DNA from: Roseivivax jejudonensis
Lineage (GTDB): Bacteria > Pseudomonadota > Alphaproteobacteria > Rhodobacterales > Rhodobacteraceae
Assembly: GCF_900172265.1 (NCBI RefSeq)
Contig: NZ_FWFK01000010.1
Coordinates: forward strand, 1 to 63,916
Direction of reading: 5' to 3'
Length of the DNA stretch: 63,916 bases
This document shows, piece after piece, positions 15,742 through 23,572 of this stretch. A program made the position numbers and the translations under genes. Within the stretch, counting starts at the first letter, position 1. Each line of letters begins with the position of its first letter. Under the pieces are notes generated by a model, which was not told the origin of the DNA, did not search any database, and saw nothing but the letters and a program-made list of their open reading frames with translations.

Positions 15742-16516
15742 GGCGCTCCTCCTTCGGGGTCCCGCGCGGCACGGCGAGGATATCGCCGTGTCCGATCAGG
15801 CAGGTCGTCTCGGTCGATCGTTCGATCCGCAGCGCGCCCCAATCGTCGGCCTCGGGCATGCCGGCCTCTCCGGCGGCGCGCGCGATCCCCTCTACCAGCA
15901 TGCGCTGGAGCGGGGCTGCGTCGGGGCCGAGCCGCCAGCGGCTGTCGGCCTGGCTGACCTCGAACCCGGCGTCGCGCAACACCGCGACGCTGCGCGTGAC
16001 GGCATCGGGGCCGAGTGCGGGGCCAAGCCCCTTGTCGCCCCTCTGATGACGGTTGAAGGCATCGGTCACCGCCGCGTCGCGCGGATCTTCGAGCGTCCAG
16101 CGCATGGCGCCATCGTAGGACAGCGCGGCGTATAGCGGCACCCCGAGCCGGGAGGCGAGATCGCGGACCCACGTTTCCGGGACGAGATCGAACAGCGCCG
16201 ACGCGGTCACGAGCGTCACGCCGTCGAGTGGCAGCGCGTCGAGATCGGCGATGTCGGTGCAGAAGGTTTCTGCCCGGGGGCCGGCCGCCGCCTTCGCGAG
16301 GTCCAGCAGCTCCGGATCGTTGTCGACCAGACGCCAGCGCGTGCCCTCCGGCAGGTAGGGCGCCATCGTTCGCACGGTCGAGCCGCTGCCGCATCCGAGA
16401 TCGAGGATCACCGGCGCGGGGCCGGCCGCCGCCGCGGCCCTGTGCAGCAGCACGTCGTCGCGGGCCGCCCGGTCGGCGGGTTCGCGCAGGGACAGCCAGT
16501 CGGCGGAAAAACTCAT
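15728..16516 (-). CDS. Class I SAM-dependent methyltransferase
   Basis: 262 aa, soluble. Motif I VILDLGCGSGSTVRTMAPYL near residue 37, acidic loop LVDNDPELLDLA, then TLVTASALFDLVPETWV as motifs III-IV. Substrate cannot be read from sequence. Its place between the PTPS-fold gene and the RibD-type reductase, with 1 bp and overlapping junctions, suggests that it methylates the operon's small-molecule product. The final residues are charged and probably disordered. Confidence 0.83.
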   Translation of the reverse strand: MSFSADWLSLREPADRAARDDVLLHRAAAAAGPAPVILDLGCGSGSTVRTMAPYLPEGTRWRLVDNDPELLDLAKAAAGPRAETFCTDIADLDALPLDGVTLVTASALFDLVPETWVRDLASRLGVPLYAALSYDGAMRWTLEDPRDAAVTDAFNRHQRGDKGLGPALGPDAVTRSVAVLRDAGFEVSQADSRWRLGPDAAPLQRMLVEGIARAAGEAGMPEADDWGALRIERSTETTCLIGHGDILAVPRGTPKEERHALR

Positions 16517-16517
16517 C

Positions 16518-16913
16518 TCAGATCTCGTCCTCGAACCAGGCGCGGGCCACGTGGCTTTCGTGCAGCAGGATCCGCAGGCGTTTCACCCGGCCGCCGTCGT
16601 TCAGCGCGCCGCTGCGCACCTTTTCCGCCATGCGCGCGAAGATGTGCCCGCACAGGAATTCGGTCGTTGTGAACTTTCCCTTGAATTCAGGTACTTCGTC
16701 GAGGTTCTTGTAGCGTAGCGGCCCGAGCACCTCGTTCAGCGCTTCGGTGGCGAGGCCGATATCGACCACGAGGCCATGATCGTCGATGTCGTTCGTGAAG
16801 AAGGCGGCATCGACCGTGAACGTGGCACCGTGCATCCCTTGCGCGGGTCCGAAAACCTCGGAAGGCAGCGAGTGTCCGATCATGATGTGGTCTGTGACTT
16901 CGACGGCGAACAT
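16518..16913 (-). CDS. PTPS-fold protein (6-pyruvoyl-tetrahydropterin synthase family), catalytically degenerate
   Basis: 131 aa, the usual length of a PTPS/QueD subunit (T-fold). Canonical enzymes bind zinc through three His and act with a Cys-Asp-His triad. Here His14 and His28 are kept, but the second His of HGH is Ala30 (MHGAT); the Cys four residues before the motif is Ala24; and the LDHKNLD motif reads LRYKNLD (residues 66-72), losing both Asp and His. TTTEF and the pterin-anchoring Glu in LLHESHVARAWF remain. So the pterin-binding fold is probably intact while the standard chemistry is not. It sits between the dehydrogenase and methyltransferase genes of the operon. Confidence 0.85.
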   Translation of the reverse strand: MFAVEVTDHIMIGHSLPSEVFGPAQGMHGATFTVDAAFFTNDIDDHGLVVDIGLATEALNEVLGPLRYKNLDEVPEFKGKFTTTEFLCGHIFARMAEKVRSGALNDGGRVKRLRILLHESHVARAWFEDEI

Positions 16914-16923
16914 GGATGGTCCC

Positions 16924-17877
16924 TCAGGTCGTTTTGTATTTGATACGGTGGCAGAGCGTCGCCGGATCCATCAGGATCGCGCCGTAACGCTCTGGAAGCG
17001 CTTCGAATTCCGTCTCTCCGGAAATCAGGACGTCCAGCGCGGGATCGTGCAGCAGGTCGAGCGCCGTCGCCAACCGACGCGCATGGTCCCAGCGCGGACC
17101 GCGCATTGCCGGCAGGTGCCCGACCTGCGAACTGACGAGGCGCAGGCGGCGCGAGTGGAAGGCGCCGCCGAGTGCGACGGGCACCGTGCCTGCGCCGTAC
17201 CAGCTCGCCTCGACGATCGTTGCCTCGAAACCTGCGCAATCGAGCGCGGTGTCGAGGCCGTCTGCCGTGGCCGTCGCATGGATCACCACGTCGCAGTCTC
17301 GCGGTGCGGCATCCGGTGCCGCGAAGGCGCAGCCGAGTGAATCCGCGAGCGATGCGCGCGCTGCGTTCACGTCGACGATCGTCACCGCGGCTCCCGGCAG
17401 ACGCGCGGCGAGATAGGCGACGAGCGCGCCGACGACACCGGCCCCGATCACAGCCACGCGGTCACCAGCGGCGGCGCCGCTGTCCCACAGCACGTTGAGC
17501 GCGGTTTCCATGTTCGAGGTCAGAACGGCCCGGTCCGGCGGCACGGCCTCGGGCAGCGGCGTCAGCATCGTCTCTGGTGCGCGGAAACGGGTCTGGTGCG
17601 GCTGGAGCGCGAACACCGTACGTCCCGCGAACGCACCTTCGGCCGGGCGGCCGACCGCGCAATATCCGTACTTCACCGGGAACGGGAACGCCCCTTCCTG
17701 CGCGGGCGCGCGCATGCGGTCGGCCTCGCTCTCGGGCACGCGCCCTTCGAAGACCAGCCGCTCCGTGCCCCGGCTTATGCCGGAGAACAGCGTCTCGACC
17801 AGCACACCGTCGCCCTCCGCGCCGGGGCCGAGCGCGGCCTCGCGCGGGGCCACGCACCACAGGGCGGTCGCGCTCAT
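16924..17877 (-). CDS. MDR-family dehydrogenase, zinc-dehydrogenase related
   Basis: 317 aa. Medium-chain dehydrogenase/reductase: N-terminal GroES-like part (LFSGISRGTERLVFEGRV, FPVKYGYCAVGRP), then a Rossmann domain with AVIGAGVVGALVAYLAA and acidic TIVDVN. The catalytic-zinc GHE motif is not evident, so it may be a non-zinc member. Close relatives, as I recall, sit in the same gene set in other alphaproteobacteria. It overlaps the GTP cyclohydrolase II stop by 4 bp, so it is co-translated with it. The frame is open upstream, but this ATG (17875-17877) is the only one giving a family-like N-terminus. Confidence 0.82.
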   Translation of the reverse strand: MSATALWCVAPREAALGPGAEGDGVLVETLFSGISRGTERLVFEGRVPESEADRMRAPAQEGAFPFPVKYGYCAVGRPAEGAFAGRTVFALQPHQTRFRAPETMLTPLPEAVPPDRAVLTSNMETALNVLWDSGAAAGDRVAVIGAGVVGALVAYLAARLPGAAVTIVDVNAARASLADSLGCAFAAPDAAPRDCDVVIHATATADGLDTALDCAGFEATIVEASWYGAGTVPVALGGAFHSRRLRLVSSQVGHLPAMRGPRWDHARRLATALDLLHDPALDVLISGETEFEALPERYGAILMDPATLCHRIKYKTT

Positions 17878-19034
17878 GTGAAGATGTGCCCCGACTTTGC
17901 CGCCTTGGTCGCGAGGTAACGCTCGTTCTGCGGCGTGCGACCGGCCTGAAGCGGCACCCGTTCGACCACGTCCACCCCGTGCCGGGTCAGGATGTCGACC
18001 TTGCGAGGGTTGTTCGTCATCAGGCGCACGCGCTGGATCCCGAGCCGAGCGAGCATCTGCGCACCAGTGCGGAAGTCGCGCAGATCGTCGTCGAAGCCGA
18101 GCCACTGGTTCGCCTCGACGGTGTCGAGACCGGAATCCTGCAGCGCGTAGGCCCGCATCTTGTTCGCGAGCCCGATCCCGCGGCCCTCCTGGTTGAGGTA
18201 GAGCAGCACGCCGCCATCACCCCCGGCCATCGCAGCCATCGCGGCATGAAGCTGCGGTCCGCAATCGCACTTGAGGCTGCCGAGAACGTCGCCGGTGAAG
18301 CAGGCCGAGTGGAGCCGCACGAGCACCGGCTGCGACAGATCCGGCGTGCCGACCTCGATTGCCGAATGCTCGATGCCGCCATCTTCGGGACGGAAGACAT
18401 GCACGCGCCCGGCATCGGAGGCCGCCATCGGCAGCGGGGCGGAGCTCACGCGGTCGTGGTGCGCGCCAGCGGCGAGCGTGTCCGTCACCTCGTGCGCCTG
18501 CATGACAGTGAGGCCGAGGCTGAGCGCCAGGTCCGGGCCCTCGCGAAGCGGCACGATCACCGCCGCCGGCAACACCTGCGCCGACTGTGCGAGCGTCGTG
18601 GCCGCCCGGTGGATGGCCGAGCCCGAGGCGAGGGGCGGCAGCGGGCAGGGCGTGGCGCCCGAATCCGCGACGCCGCCGGCCTGCGTCGTGATCCAGTCCA
18701 GCCCGGCAGTGGGCGGCAGGGCGGCCCGCAGCACGTCGCCCGGCGGCATCGCGATGCTGCCGAGCGCGCGTGCGCGGTGCCGGGTCAGCGCAAGCTCAGC
18801 CCGGCCCATCGCCGCAAGGGCAGCGAAGCGGTCCTCGGTCAGGGTTTCGGCCCAGGCGACCAGCGCGGCCTCGCCGTGATCGAGCAGGATCACCGGCAGC
18901 CCGAGACGCAGATCGCCCTTGAGCCGCATCAGCCGCTCGGACGCGCGCGGCGCCAGCGCCACGGGAAGAGTGGCCGTCTCGGGGCCGGCGGTCAGGTCAG
19001 GGCCGTCGATGGCGGCGGAGCGGAGTGGGCGCAA
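17874..19034 (-). CDS. GTP cyclohydrolase II with degenerate RibB-like N-terminal half
   Basis: 386 aa. Residues about 195-386 are GTP cyclohydrolase II, which opens GTP to 2,5-diamino-6-ribosylaminopyrimidinone phosphate: zinc cysteines in CFTGDVLGSLKCDCG, then YLNQEGRGIGLANKMRAYAL, DTVEAN and LMTNNPRKVDIL. Residues 1-190 resemble a worn-down 3,4-dihydroxybutanone-phosphate synthase: a GLPVILLD stretch and a PLREG stretch fit, but the acidic catalytic loop DDEDREN is absent. First gene of the operon. It could serve riboflavin synthesis (ribA), yet its partners suggest another GTP-derived product, so no symbol is given. Confidence 0.86.
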   Translation of the reverse strand: MRPLRSAAIDGPDLTAGPETATLPVALAPRASERLMRLKGDLRLGLPVILLDHGEAALVAWAETLTEDRFAALAAMGRAELALTRHRARALGSIAMPPGDVLRAALPPTAGLDWITTQAGGVADSGATPCPLPPLASGSAIHRAATTLAQSAQVLPAAVIVPLREGPDLALSLGLTVMQAHEVTDTLAAGAHHDRVSSAPLPMAASDAGRVHVFRPEDGGIEHSAIEVGTPDLSQPVLVRLHSACFTGDVLGSLKCDCGPQLHAAMAAMAGGDGGVLLYLNQEGRGIGLANKMRAYALQDSGLDTVEANQWLGFDDDLRDFRTGAQMLARLGIQRVRLMTNNPRKVDILTRHGVDVVERVPLQAGRTPQNERYLATKAAKSGHIFT

Positions 19035-19166
19035 GGTCAGAATCCCGTTTTCCGGTCTGGTAGGCGAGACTTAGGTCGCGACGGGCCGAGGCAAGAGGCG
19101 ACGGCTTAACTCCGCCTGCGGCTGGATCGGCGGCGGGGCGCGCTAGGTCTGCGTCAGGCATCGCAA

Positions 19167-19907
19167 ATGAGGCAGGACATGGACCGCTGGCTGGGACTCC
19201 TTCGATCACTGGTGATCTATCACAAGCCCGCGACCCGGCGCGCATGGCGCCAGTTTTACGCCGAGATCCTGTCCGACGGCGATCTCGCCTTCGACGTCGG
19301 CGCGCATGTCGGCACGCGGGCGCGGGCCATGAGGGCGGCCGGTGCGCGGGTCGTCGCGCTGGAGCCGCAGGCGCTGTTCGCGCGGTTCCTGCGCCGGACG
19401 CTGCCGCGGGACATCACGCTGATCGAGGCCGCCGCCGGCGGCGCCGAGAGCGAGGCTGTGATGGCGGTGTCGTCGCGCCATCCGACGGTGTCGTCGCTTC
19501 ATGCGGATTTCGTCTCCGGCGCCGCCAGTGCGCCCGGCTTCGGCCACGTCCGCTGGGACAGCGAACAGAAGGTGCAAGTGGTTACGCTCGACGGGCTGAT
19601 CGCCGCGCATGGCCTGCCCGATTACGTAAAGATCGACGTGGAGGGGTTCGAACTCGACGTGCTTGCGGGCCTGTCGCAGCCGGTGCCGCTCCTGTCGGTC
19701 GAGTTTCTTCCGGGCTTTCCGGATCTCACGCTGCGGGTGATGGACCGGCTGGCGGAGATCGGGGACTATCGCTTCAACCCGATCGTGGGGGAGGGCGGAC
19801 GCTTTCTCTGGTCCGACTGGCGGGATGGCTCGGCGGTCGCCGAATGGCTGTCCGGGCTGCCGCCGGAGTCGGAGTCGGGTGACCTGTTCGCGCGCCTCTC
19901 GCGCTGA
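19167..19907 (+). CDS. FkbM-family SAM methyltransferase
   Basis: 246 aa. SAM-binding core with LAFDVGAHVGTRARAMRAAG and VVALEPQ, followed by the FkbM signature LPDYVKIDVEGFELDVLAG and VPLLSVEFLPG. FkbM-type enzymes O-methylate sugars or natural products. It is divergent from the GTP cyclohydrolase II gene (132 bp apart) and converges on the inositol-phosphatase-family gene. A second in-frame ATG at 19179 (MDRWLG) is an equally good start and would shorten the product by four residues. Confidence 0.83.
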   Translation: MRQDMDRWLGLLRSLVIYHKPATRRAWRQFYAEILSDGDLAFDVGAHVGTRARAMRAAGARVVALEPQALFARFLRRTLPRDITLIEAAAGGAESEAVMAVSSRHPTVSSLHADFVSGAASAPGFGHVRWDSEQKVQVVTLDGLIAAHGLPDYVKIDVEGFELDVLAGLSQPVPLLSVEFLPGFPDLTLRVMDRLAEIGDYRFNPIVGEGGRFLWSDWRDGSAVAEWLSGLPPESESGDLFARLSR

Positions 19908-19916
19908 CGGCGCGCG

Positions 19917-20702
19917 TCAGGCCGCGCGCAGGATCGCCGCGAACTCCCCGAAAAGGGTCGGGGTCGCCGCGATCACCGTTCCGCTGGTCTCTGGCCTGTC
20001 GTCGGGGCTCCAGCCCTCCACCGTGACGCCGGCGGCGCGCAGGATCACGAGGCCGGCGGCGATATCCCACTGCTGCAGCCGCCGCTCCCAGAAGCCGTCG
20101 ATCCGACCGGCCGCGAGCCAGGCAAGATCGAGCGCCGCCGCGCCCATACGCCGCACCCCGGCGCAAGCCGGCATCAACCGGGCGATGTCTGCCGCGTGAT
20201 CGTCGATATGCGGCATCGTGCCGAACGGAATCCCCGTGCCGAAGAGCGCGGTGCCGAGCTGACCGGTCTGCGAGGGCTGCAGGGGATCGCCATTCAACAC
20301 CGCCTCGCGGCCGGCGCGCGCTGCGAACGTCTCGCCGCGCAGCGGGTCGTGGATCACGCCGATTGTGCGAACGCCTTCGACCTCCAGCGTGACAGATACC
20401 GCCCAGTGGGGGATGCCGCGCAGGAAGTTCGTGGTCCCGTCGAGCGGGTCGACGATCCAGCGACGCTGCGCCGTGCCTGCCGCGCCGGTTTCCTCCCCCA
20501 GCCAGCCGTCGTCGGGCCGCGCCGCGGCAAGGCGCGCGCGCAGGTGTCGCTCGGAGGCGAGATCGGCCTCGCTCGCGAAATCGCCCGCACGCTTCTCGGT
20601 CACCGTCAGACGGTCGCGCGCCTGCCAGTGTCCGAGCAGGATCTCGCCCGCCTCGATCGCGGCGTCCCGCGCGAGGCTGAGGTCGTTGTCCTCGCCGGTC
20701 AC
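19917..20702 (-). CDS. Inositol monophosphatase family protein
   Basis: 261 aa. Metal-dependent phosphomonoesterase of the IMPase/CysQ/FBPase superfamily with full metal-binding motifs: LGEETG, RRWIVDPLDGTTNFLRGIP and QWDIAAGLVILRAAG. Substrates in the family include inositol-1-phosphate, PAP and sugar phosphates; none can be assigned here. It overlaps the GT4 gene by 4 bp, suggesting that it dephosphorylates a product or precursor of that glycosyltransferase. Confidence 0.88.
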   Translation of the reverse strand: MTGEDNDLSLARDAAIEAGEILLGHWQARDRLTVTEKRAGDFASEADLASERHLRARLAAARPDDGWLGEETGAAGTAQRRWIVDPLDGTTNFLRGIPHWAVSVTLEVEGVRTIGVIHDPLRGETFAARAGREAVLNGDPLQPSQTGQLGTALFGTGIPFGTMPHIDDHAADIARLMPACAGVRRMGAAALDLAWLAAGRIDGFWERRLQQWDIAAGLVILRAAGVTVEGWSPDDRPETSGTVIAATPTLFGEFAAILRAA

Positions 20703-21751
20703 GGCGTTACCCGGTCGAGCACGGCGGCGACGGTTGCCGCCGTATCGTCCCAGGCGGGCAGGGCGGCGCCCGCGCGTGCGGCGCCGTCGGCCAGTGTCTT
20801 GCGATGCGCGGGGTCGGTCAGCAGGCGACGCAGCGCGTCCGCGACGGCGTCCACGTCCTCGACCGGAACCAGAACCCCGGCGTCGCCCGGAACCGTGCCC
20901 GGAACCGCGCCGGTGTCGCAGCTCACGATCGGCAAGCCGTAGGCCATGGCCTCGTCGAAGACGATGCCATAGCCCTCGTAGCGGGTGGCGAGCGCAAAGA
21001 TCGAGGCCCGCGCGTAGAACGAATCCAGCGTGTCGCGGTCGACCCGCCCGGCGAAGGTAACGCGATCATCGAGGCCCGACGCAGCCTTCAGCCGGTCGAG
21101 TTCGGCGGCATGGTCCGCGTCGTGGACGCCACCGGCGATCACGGCCTGCCAGTCGAGATCGGTCAGCCGTGACAGCGCGCGCAGGAGCACGTCGTGACCC
21201 TTGCGCCGAACGCGGATCCCCACGGACAGGATGAGCGGCGGGTCGGCGGGCGCGCCAACGCCCGCCGGTCGGTCGGTTCCGGGGCGCGCCACGGTGATCG
21301 CCGCCGCCGGCACGCCGTAGTCGGCCGCGAGAAGGTCCGCCGTATGCGGGCTCGTCACCACGACAGCGGACGCACGCTCTAGAATCGCGCGCTCGGTCTC
21401 GAAGAGATGGGCCCGCCGCGCCTCGGGCAGCCCGCCTTCGTGCGCGAGAGGGTGATGCACCATCGCCACCAGCGGTGCCGCCATGCCGTCGAGCGCGTGG
21501 ACGGGAAGCGCCCCGAGCGCGAGCCCGTCGACCAGGACAGGGCAATCTGCGGGCAGGGCCGCCAGGCGCGCCGCGGCATCCGCGATCTCCGCCGCGCTCG
21601 GATCGGGAAAACCGGCCCCCAGCTCGATGAGCGCCACGTCGCGGCCCGCCGACCGCAGCCCGTCGAGAAGGCGCCGGTCGTAGATGTAGCCGCCGGTCAG
21701 CGTGGTGATGTCGCCGGGAACGGCGAGGGCGGCGCGGCGGGGGCGTGTCAT
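20699..21751 (-). CDS. Glycosyltransferase family 4
   Basis: 350 aa. GT-B fold: an N-terminal half with VPGDITTLTGGYIYDRRLL and a histidine-containing VAMVHHPLAHEGG, and a C-terminal nucleotide-sugar domain with ILSVGIRVRRKGHDVLLRAL and the E-x7-E motif EGYGIVFDEAMAYGLPIVSC. Probably retaining and cytoplasmic. The ATG at 21749-21751 is preferred; a longer start would add residues not seen in GT4 proteins. It could belong to the exopolysaccharide locus on its right or to the GTP-derived pathway on its left. Confidence 0.86.
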   Translation of the reverse strand: MTRPRRAALAVPGDITTLTGGYIYDRRLLDGLRSAGRDVALIELGAGFPDPSAAEIADAAARLAALPADCPVLVDGLALGALPVHALDGMAAPLVAMVHHPLAHEGGLPEARRAHLFETERAILERASAVVVTSPHTADLLAADYGVPAAAITVARPGTDRPAGVGAPADPPLILSVGIRVRRKGHDVLLRALSRLTDLDWQAVIAGGVHDADHAAELDRLKAASGLDDRVTFAGRVDRDTLDSFYARASIFALATRYEGYGIVFDEAMAYGLPIVSCDTGAVPGTVPGDAGVLVPVEDVDAVADALRRLLTDPAHRKTLADGAARAGAALPAWDDTAATVAAVLDRVTP

Positions 21752-21863
21752 GGTGGTCGTCGGCTTTCCGGTCAAGGGCTGGCGCACAGCGCCTCCGTTC
21801 GGCGCTCCAGATGGCGCGCGGCGGCCGGCGGGCAAGCGCTTCGGCTGTGGCTAGCGCACGTGG

Positions 21864-22400
21864 CTAGCGCACGGCTCTCTCGACGATGGACGCCGGCACC
21901 TCGACCCGCGTCGCCTGTCCCATGAGGTCGATCAGCAGGCGCAGGCGCTGGTCCGAGGTCAGGTCCTCGACCCGCGCGACGATATCCGCAAACGGACCGG
22001 ACAGGATCCGGATCTCGTCTCCAACCGCGATGCGATCCGGCTCCTGAAGCGTACCGGAGCCGTCGCATCTTGCGCGGAGCCCTTCGATGAAGCCTTCGGG
22101 AAGGGCGCGCGGGCGGCGCGGATCGGACACCACGAGCCGGGTGATTCCGCGGGTCGCGTTGATCGCGCGCCAGGAATCGCCGGCCGGATCGAAGCGCACG
22201 AATACGTAGCCCGGAAAGAGCGGCCTTTCGCCCGTCCGCATGCCGTGGGCGCTGCGCGTCGACACCGTGAGCAGCGGCGCGAAATGCTCGAACTTCTGCC
22301 GCGTCAGGTTCGTGCGCGCAATGCGGAGCGCGTTCGGTTTGACCTGCGCCGCATACCAGCCCGCTTTGCGGGTCGCCGCATCGAGAACGATTTCGGGCAT
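21864..22400 (-). CDS. NusG/RfaH-like transcription antitermination factor
   Basis: 178 aa, as expected for a specialised NusG paralogue. The NGN domain shows GWYAAQVKPNALRIARTNLT and ERPLFPGYVFVRFD; the C-terminus keeps a KOW-like VGDEIRILSGPFADIVARVE. Such paralogues load onto RNA polymerase at the start of long polysaccharide operons and suppress termination and polarity. Its place beside the exopolysaccharide genes fits. It is not the housekeeping nusG, which normally lies with secE and rplK. The ATG at 22398-22400 fits the NGN start; an earlier in-frame ATG has no family support. Confidence 0.85.
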   Translation of the reverse strand: MPEIVLDAATRKAGWYAAQVKPNALRIARTNLTRQKFEHFAPLLTVSTRSAHGMRTGERPLFPGYVFVRFDPAGDSWRAINATRGITRLVVSDPRRPRALPEGFIEGLRARCDGSGTLQEPDRIAVGDEIRILSGPFADIVARVEDLTSDQRLRLLIDLMGQATRVEVPASIVERAVR

Positions 22401-22599
22401 TCCTGGATCACCGTTTTGCTGTCCGCCGCGACGGGTAGTGCATCGCCGCTGCCGATCCAAGGCGAGGGGCATTCAATTAAACGTTTCATCGCGACGTGCG
22501 CGTCATTCCGCGTGTGATTCAGGCAACGGAAAGACTTCGGGCCTAGCGTGTCGCGGCGCCCCGGGGGTGGGGTGCGTCGATCTACCTGGAGTATCCAAG

Positions 22600-23064
22600 A
22601 TGGTTGCTTTCGCAGTCGCGAAAGCGTGTCGAGCCGCTGTGCTCGGCGCGCTTCTCGCTGTCGTGCCGGCCGTCGGCATGGCGGCGCAGGCCAAGACGAC
22701 GAGGATCGTCATTTCCGACGATCGGGGTGGGCTGGTGCATACGCGCGCACAAGATGTCGCGCGGATCCGGGCCCGGGGACAGACCGTGGCGATATCCGGC
22801 CGCGTCTGCCTTTCGTCTTGTACGATGTATCTCGGGGCCGGGGACGTGTGCGTCCGGCCCGACGTCACCTTCGGCTTTCACGGGCCCAGTTACTACGGTC
22901 GCCGGCTCAGCCAACACGACTTCGACTACTGGAGCGCCGTGATTTCAAGCCATTACCCGCCGGCATTGCGGAAATGGTACATGCAGAAGGCGCGCTTCCG
23001 CCTGCGCGGGTTCTACAGGATCTCGGGCCGCCAGCTGATCGCCATGGGCGTGCCCGAGTGCTGA
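22600..23064 (+). CDS. Exported ClpP-like (COG3904-type) protein
   Basis: 154 aa. Signal peptide at residues 1-29 (ending GMAAQA). The mature part has a region resembling ClpP-fold periplasmic proteins: AISGRVCLSSCTMYLGAGDV followed by FGFHGPSYYGRR, where Ser in SSCT and His in FHGPS would take the positions of a ClpP-type Ser-His pair. The Asp is unclear. Four Cys could form disulfides. It is the only plus-strand gene in this part of the exopolysaccharide locus. Function unknown; assignment to the fold is by motif only. Confidence 0.68.
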   Translation: MVAFAVAKACRAAVLGALLAVVPAVGMAAQAKTTRIVISDDRGGLVHTRAQDVARIRARGQTVAISGRVCLSSCTMYLGAGDVCVRPDVTFGFHGPSYYGRRLSQHDFDYWSAVISSHYPPALRKWYMQKARFRLRGFYRISGRQLIAMGVPEC

Positions 23065-23096
23065 AGACACGCTGAGCGTGGCGCTATGCGCCGCGC

Positions 23097-23456
23097 TCAG
23101 TTCGTGCCGCTGGTGCTGGAAGTCGAGGATGTGTTCGACGTGCCGCCGCCGTTGCCGCCAGCCGCGGCCAGAGCGCCGGCTGCCGCAACGCCGCCCAGGA
23201 TCGGGGCGAGGCCACCGAAGAGCGGCGCGACGTTCGTCGCCGCACCGGCGGCACCGGCCGGCACCGCGGCGCCCGCGATCTCGTCGTCGCTGCAGGTCAC
23301 CTCGAGACGGCTGTCTTCGAGCCAGCGGGCGGACGCGACGGCGCGGTCCTCGCACACGTTCAGGCGTTCGGCAGCCGCGACCGGGGATTCCGGTGCCGCA
23401 GACATGGCCGGCGTGGCCAGAGCGCAAACAATGGCGAAACTCGCGAGGGTCTTCAT
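23097..23456 (-). CDS. GfcA/YjbE-like small exported Gly/Ser/Thr-rich protein
   Basis: 119 aa. Signal peptide at residues 1-20 (ending AMSA); a central part with two Cys (NVCEDR, VTCSDDE); an Ala/Gly/Pro-rich hydrophobic stretch; and a C-terminal low-complexity tail of Gly, Ser, Asn and Thr (GGNGGGTSNTSSTSSTSGTN). That tail resembles the end of Escherichia coli YjbE/GfcA, the small first protein of group-4-capsule and Yjb operons. GfcB-, GfcD- and Wza-like genes lie upstream on the same strand. The two-Cys part is not found in YjbE as I recall it. Confidence 0.6.
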   Translation of the reverse strand: MKTLASFAIVCALATPAMSAAPESPVAAAERLNVCEDRAVASARWLEDSRLEVTCSDDEIAGAAVPAGAAGAATNVAPLFGGLAPILGGVAAAGALAAAGGNGGGTSNTSSTSSTSGTN

Positions 23457-23572
23457 TTGATACTCCACTCGAAATGCTGCCCCGACACGTAACGCAATTT
23501 CCGGCCTCGGACCAGAAAAGGCTTCAAATTGCGCGAATAAATTTCGCGTATCGGCCTGCGATGCCCGGAAGG

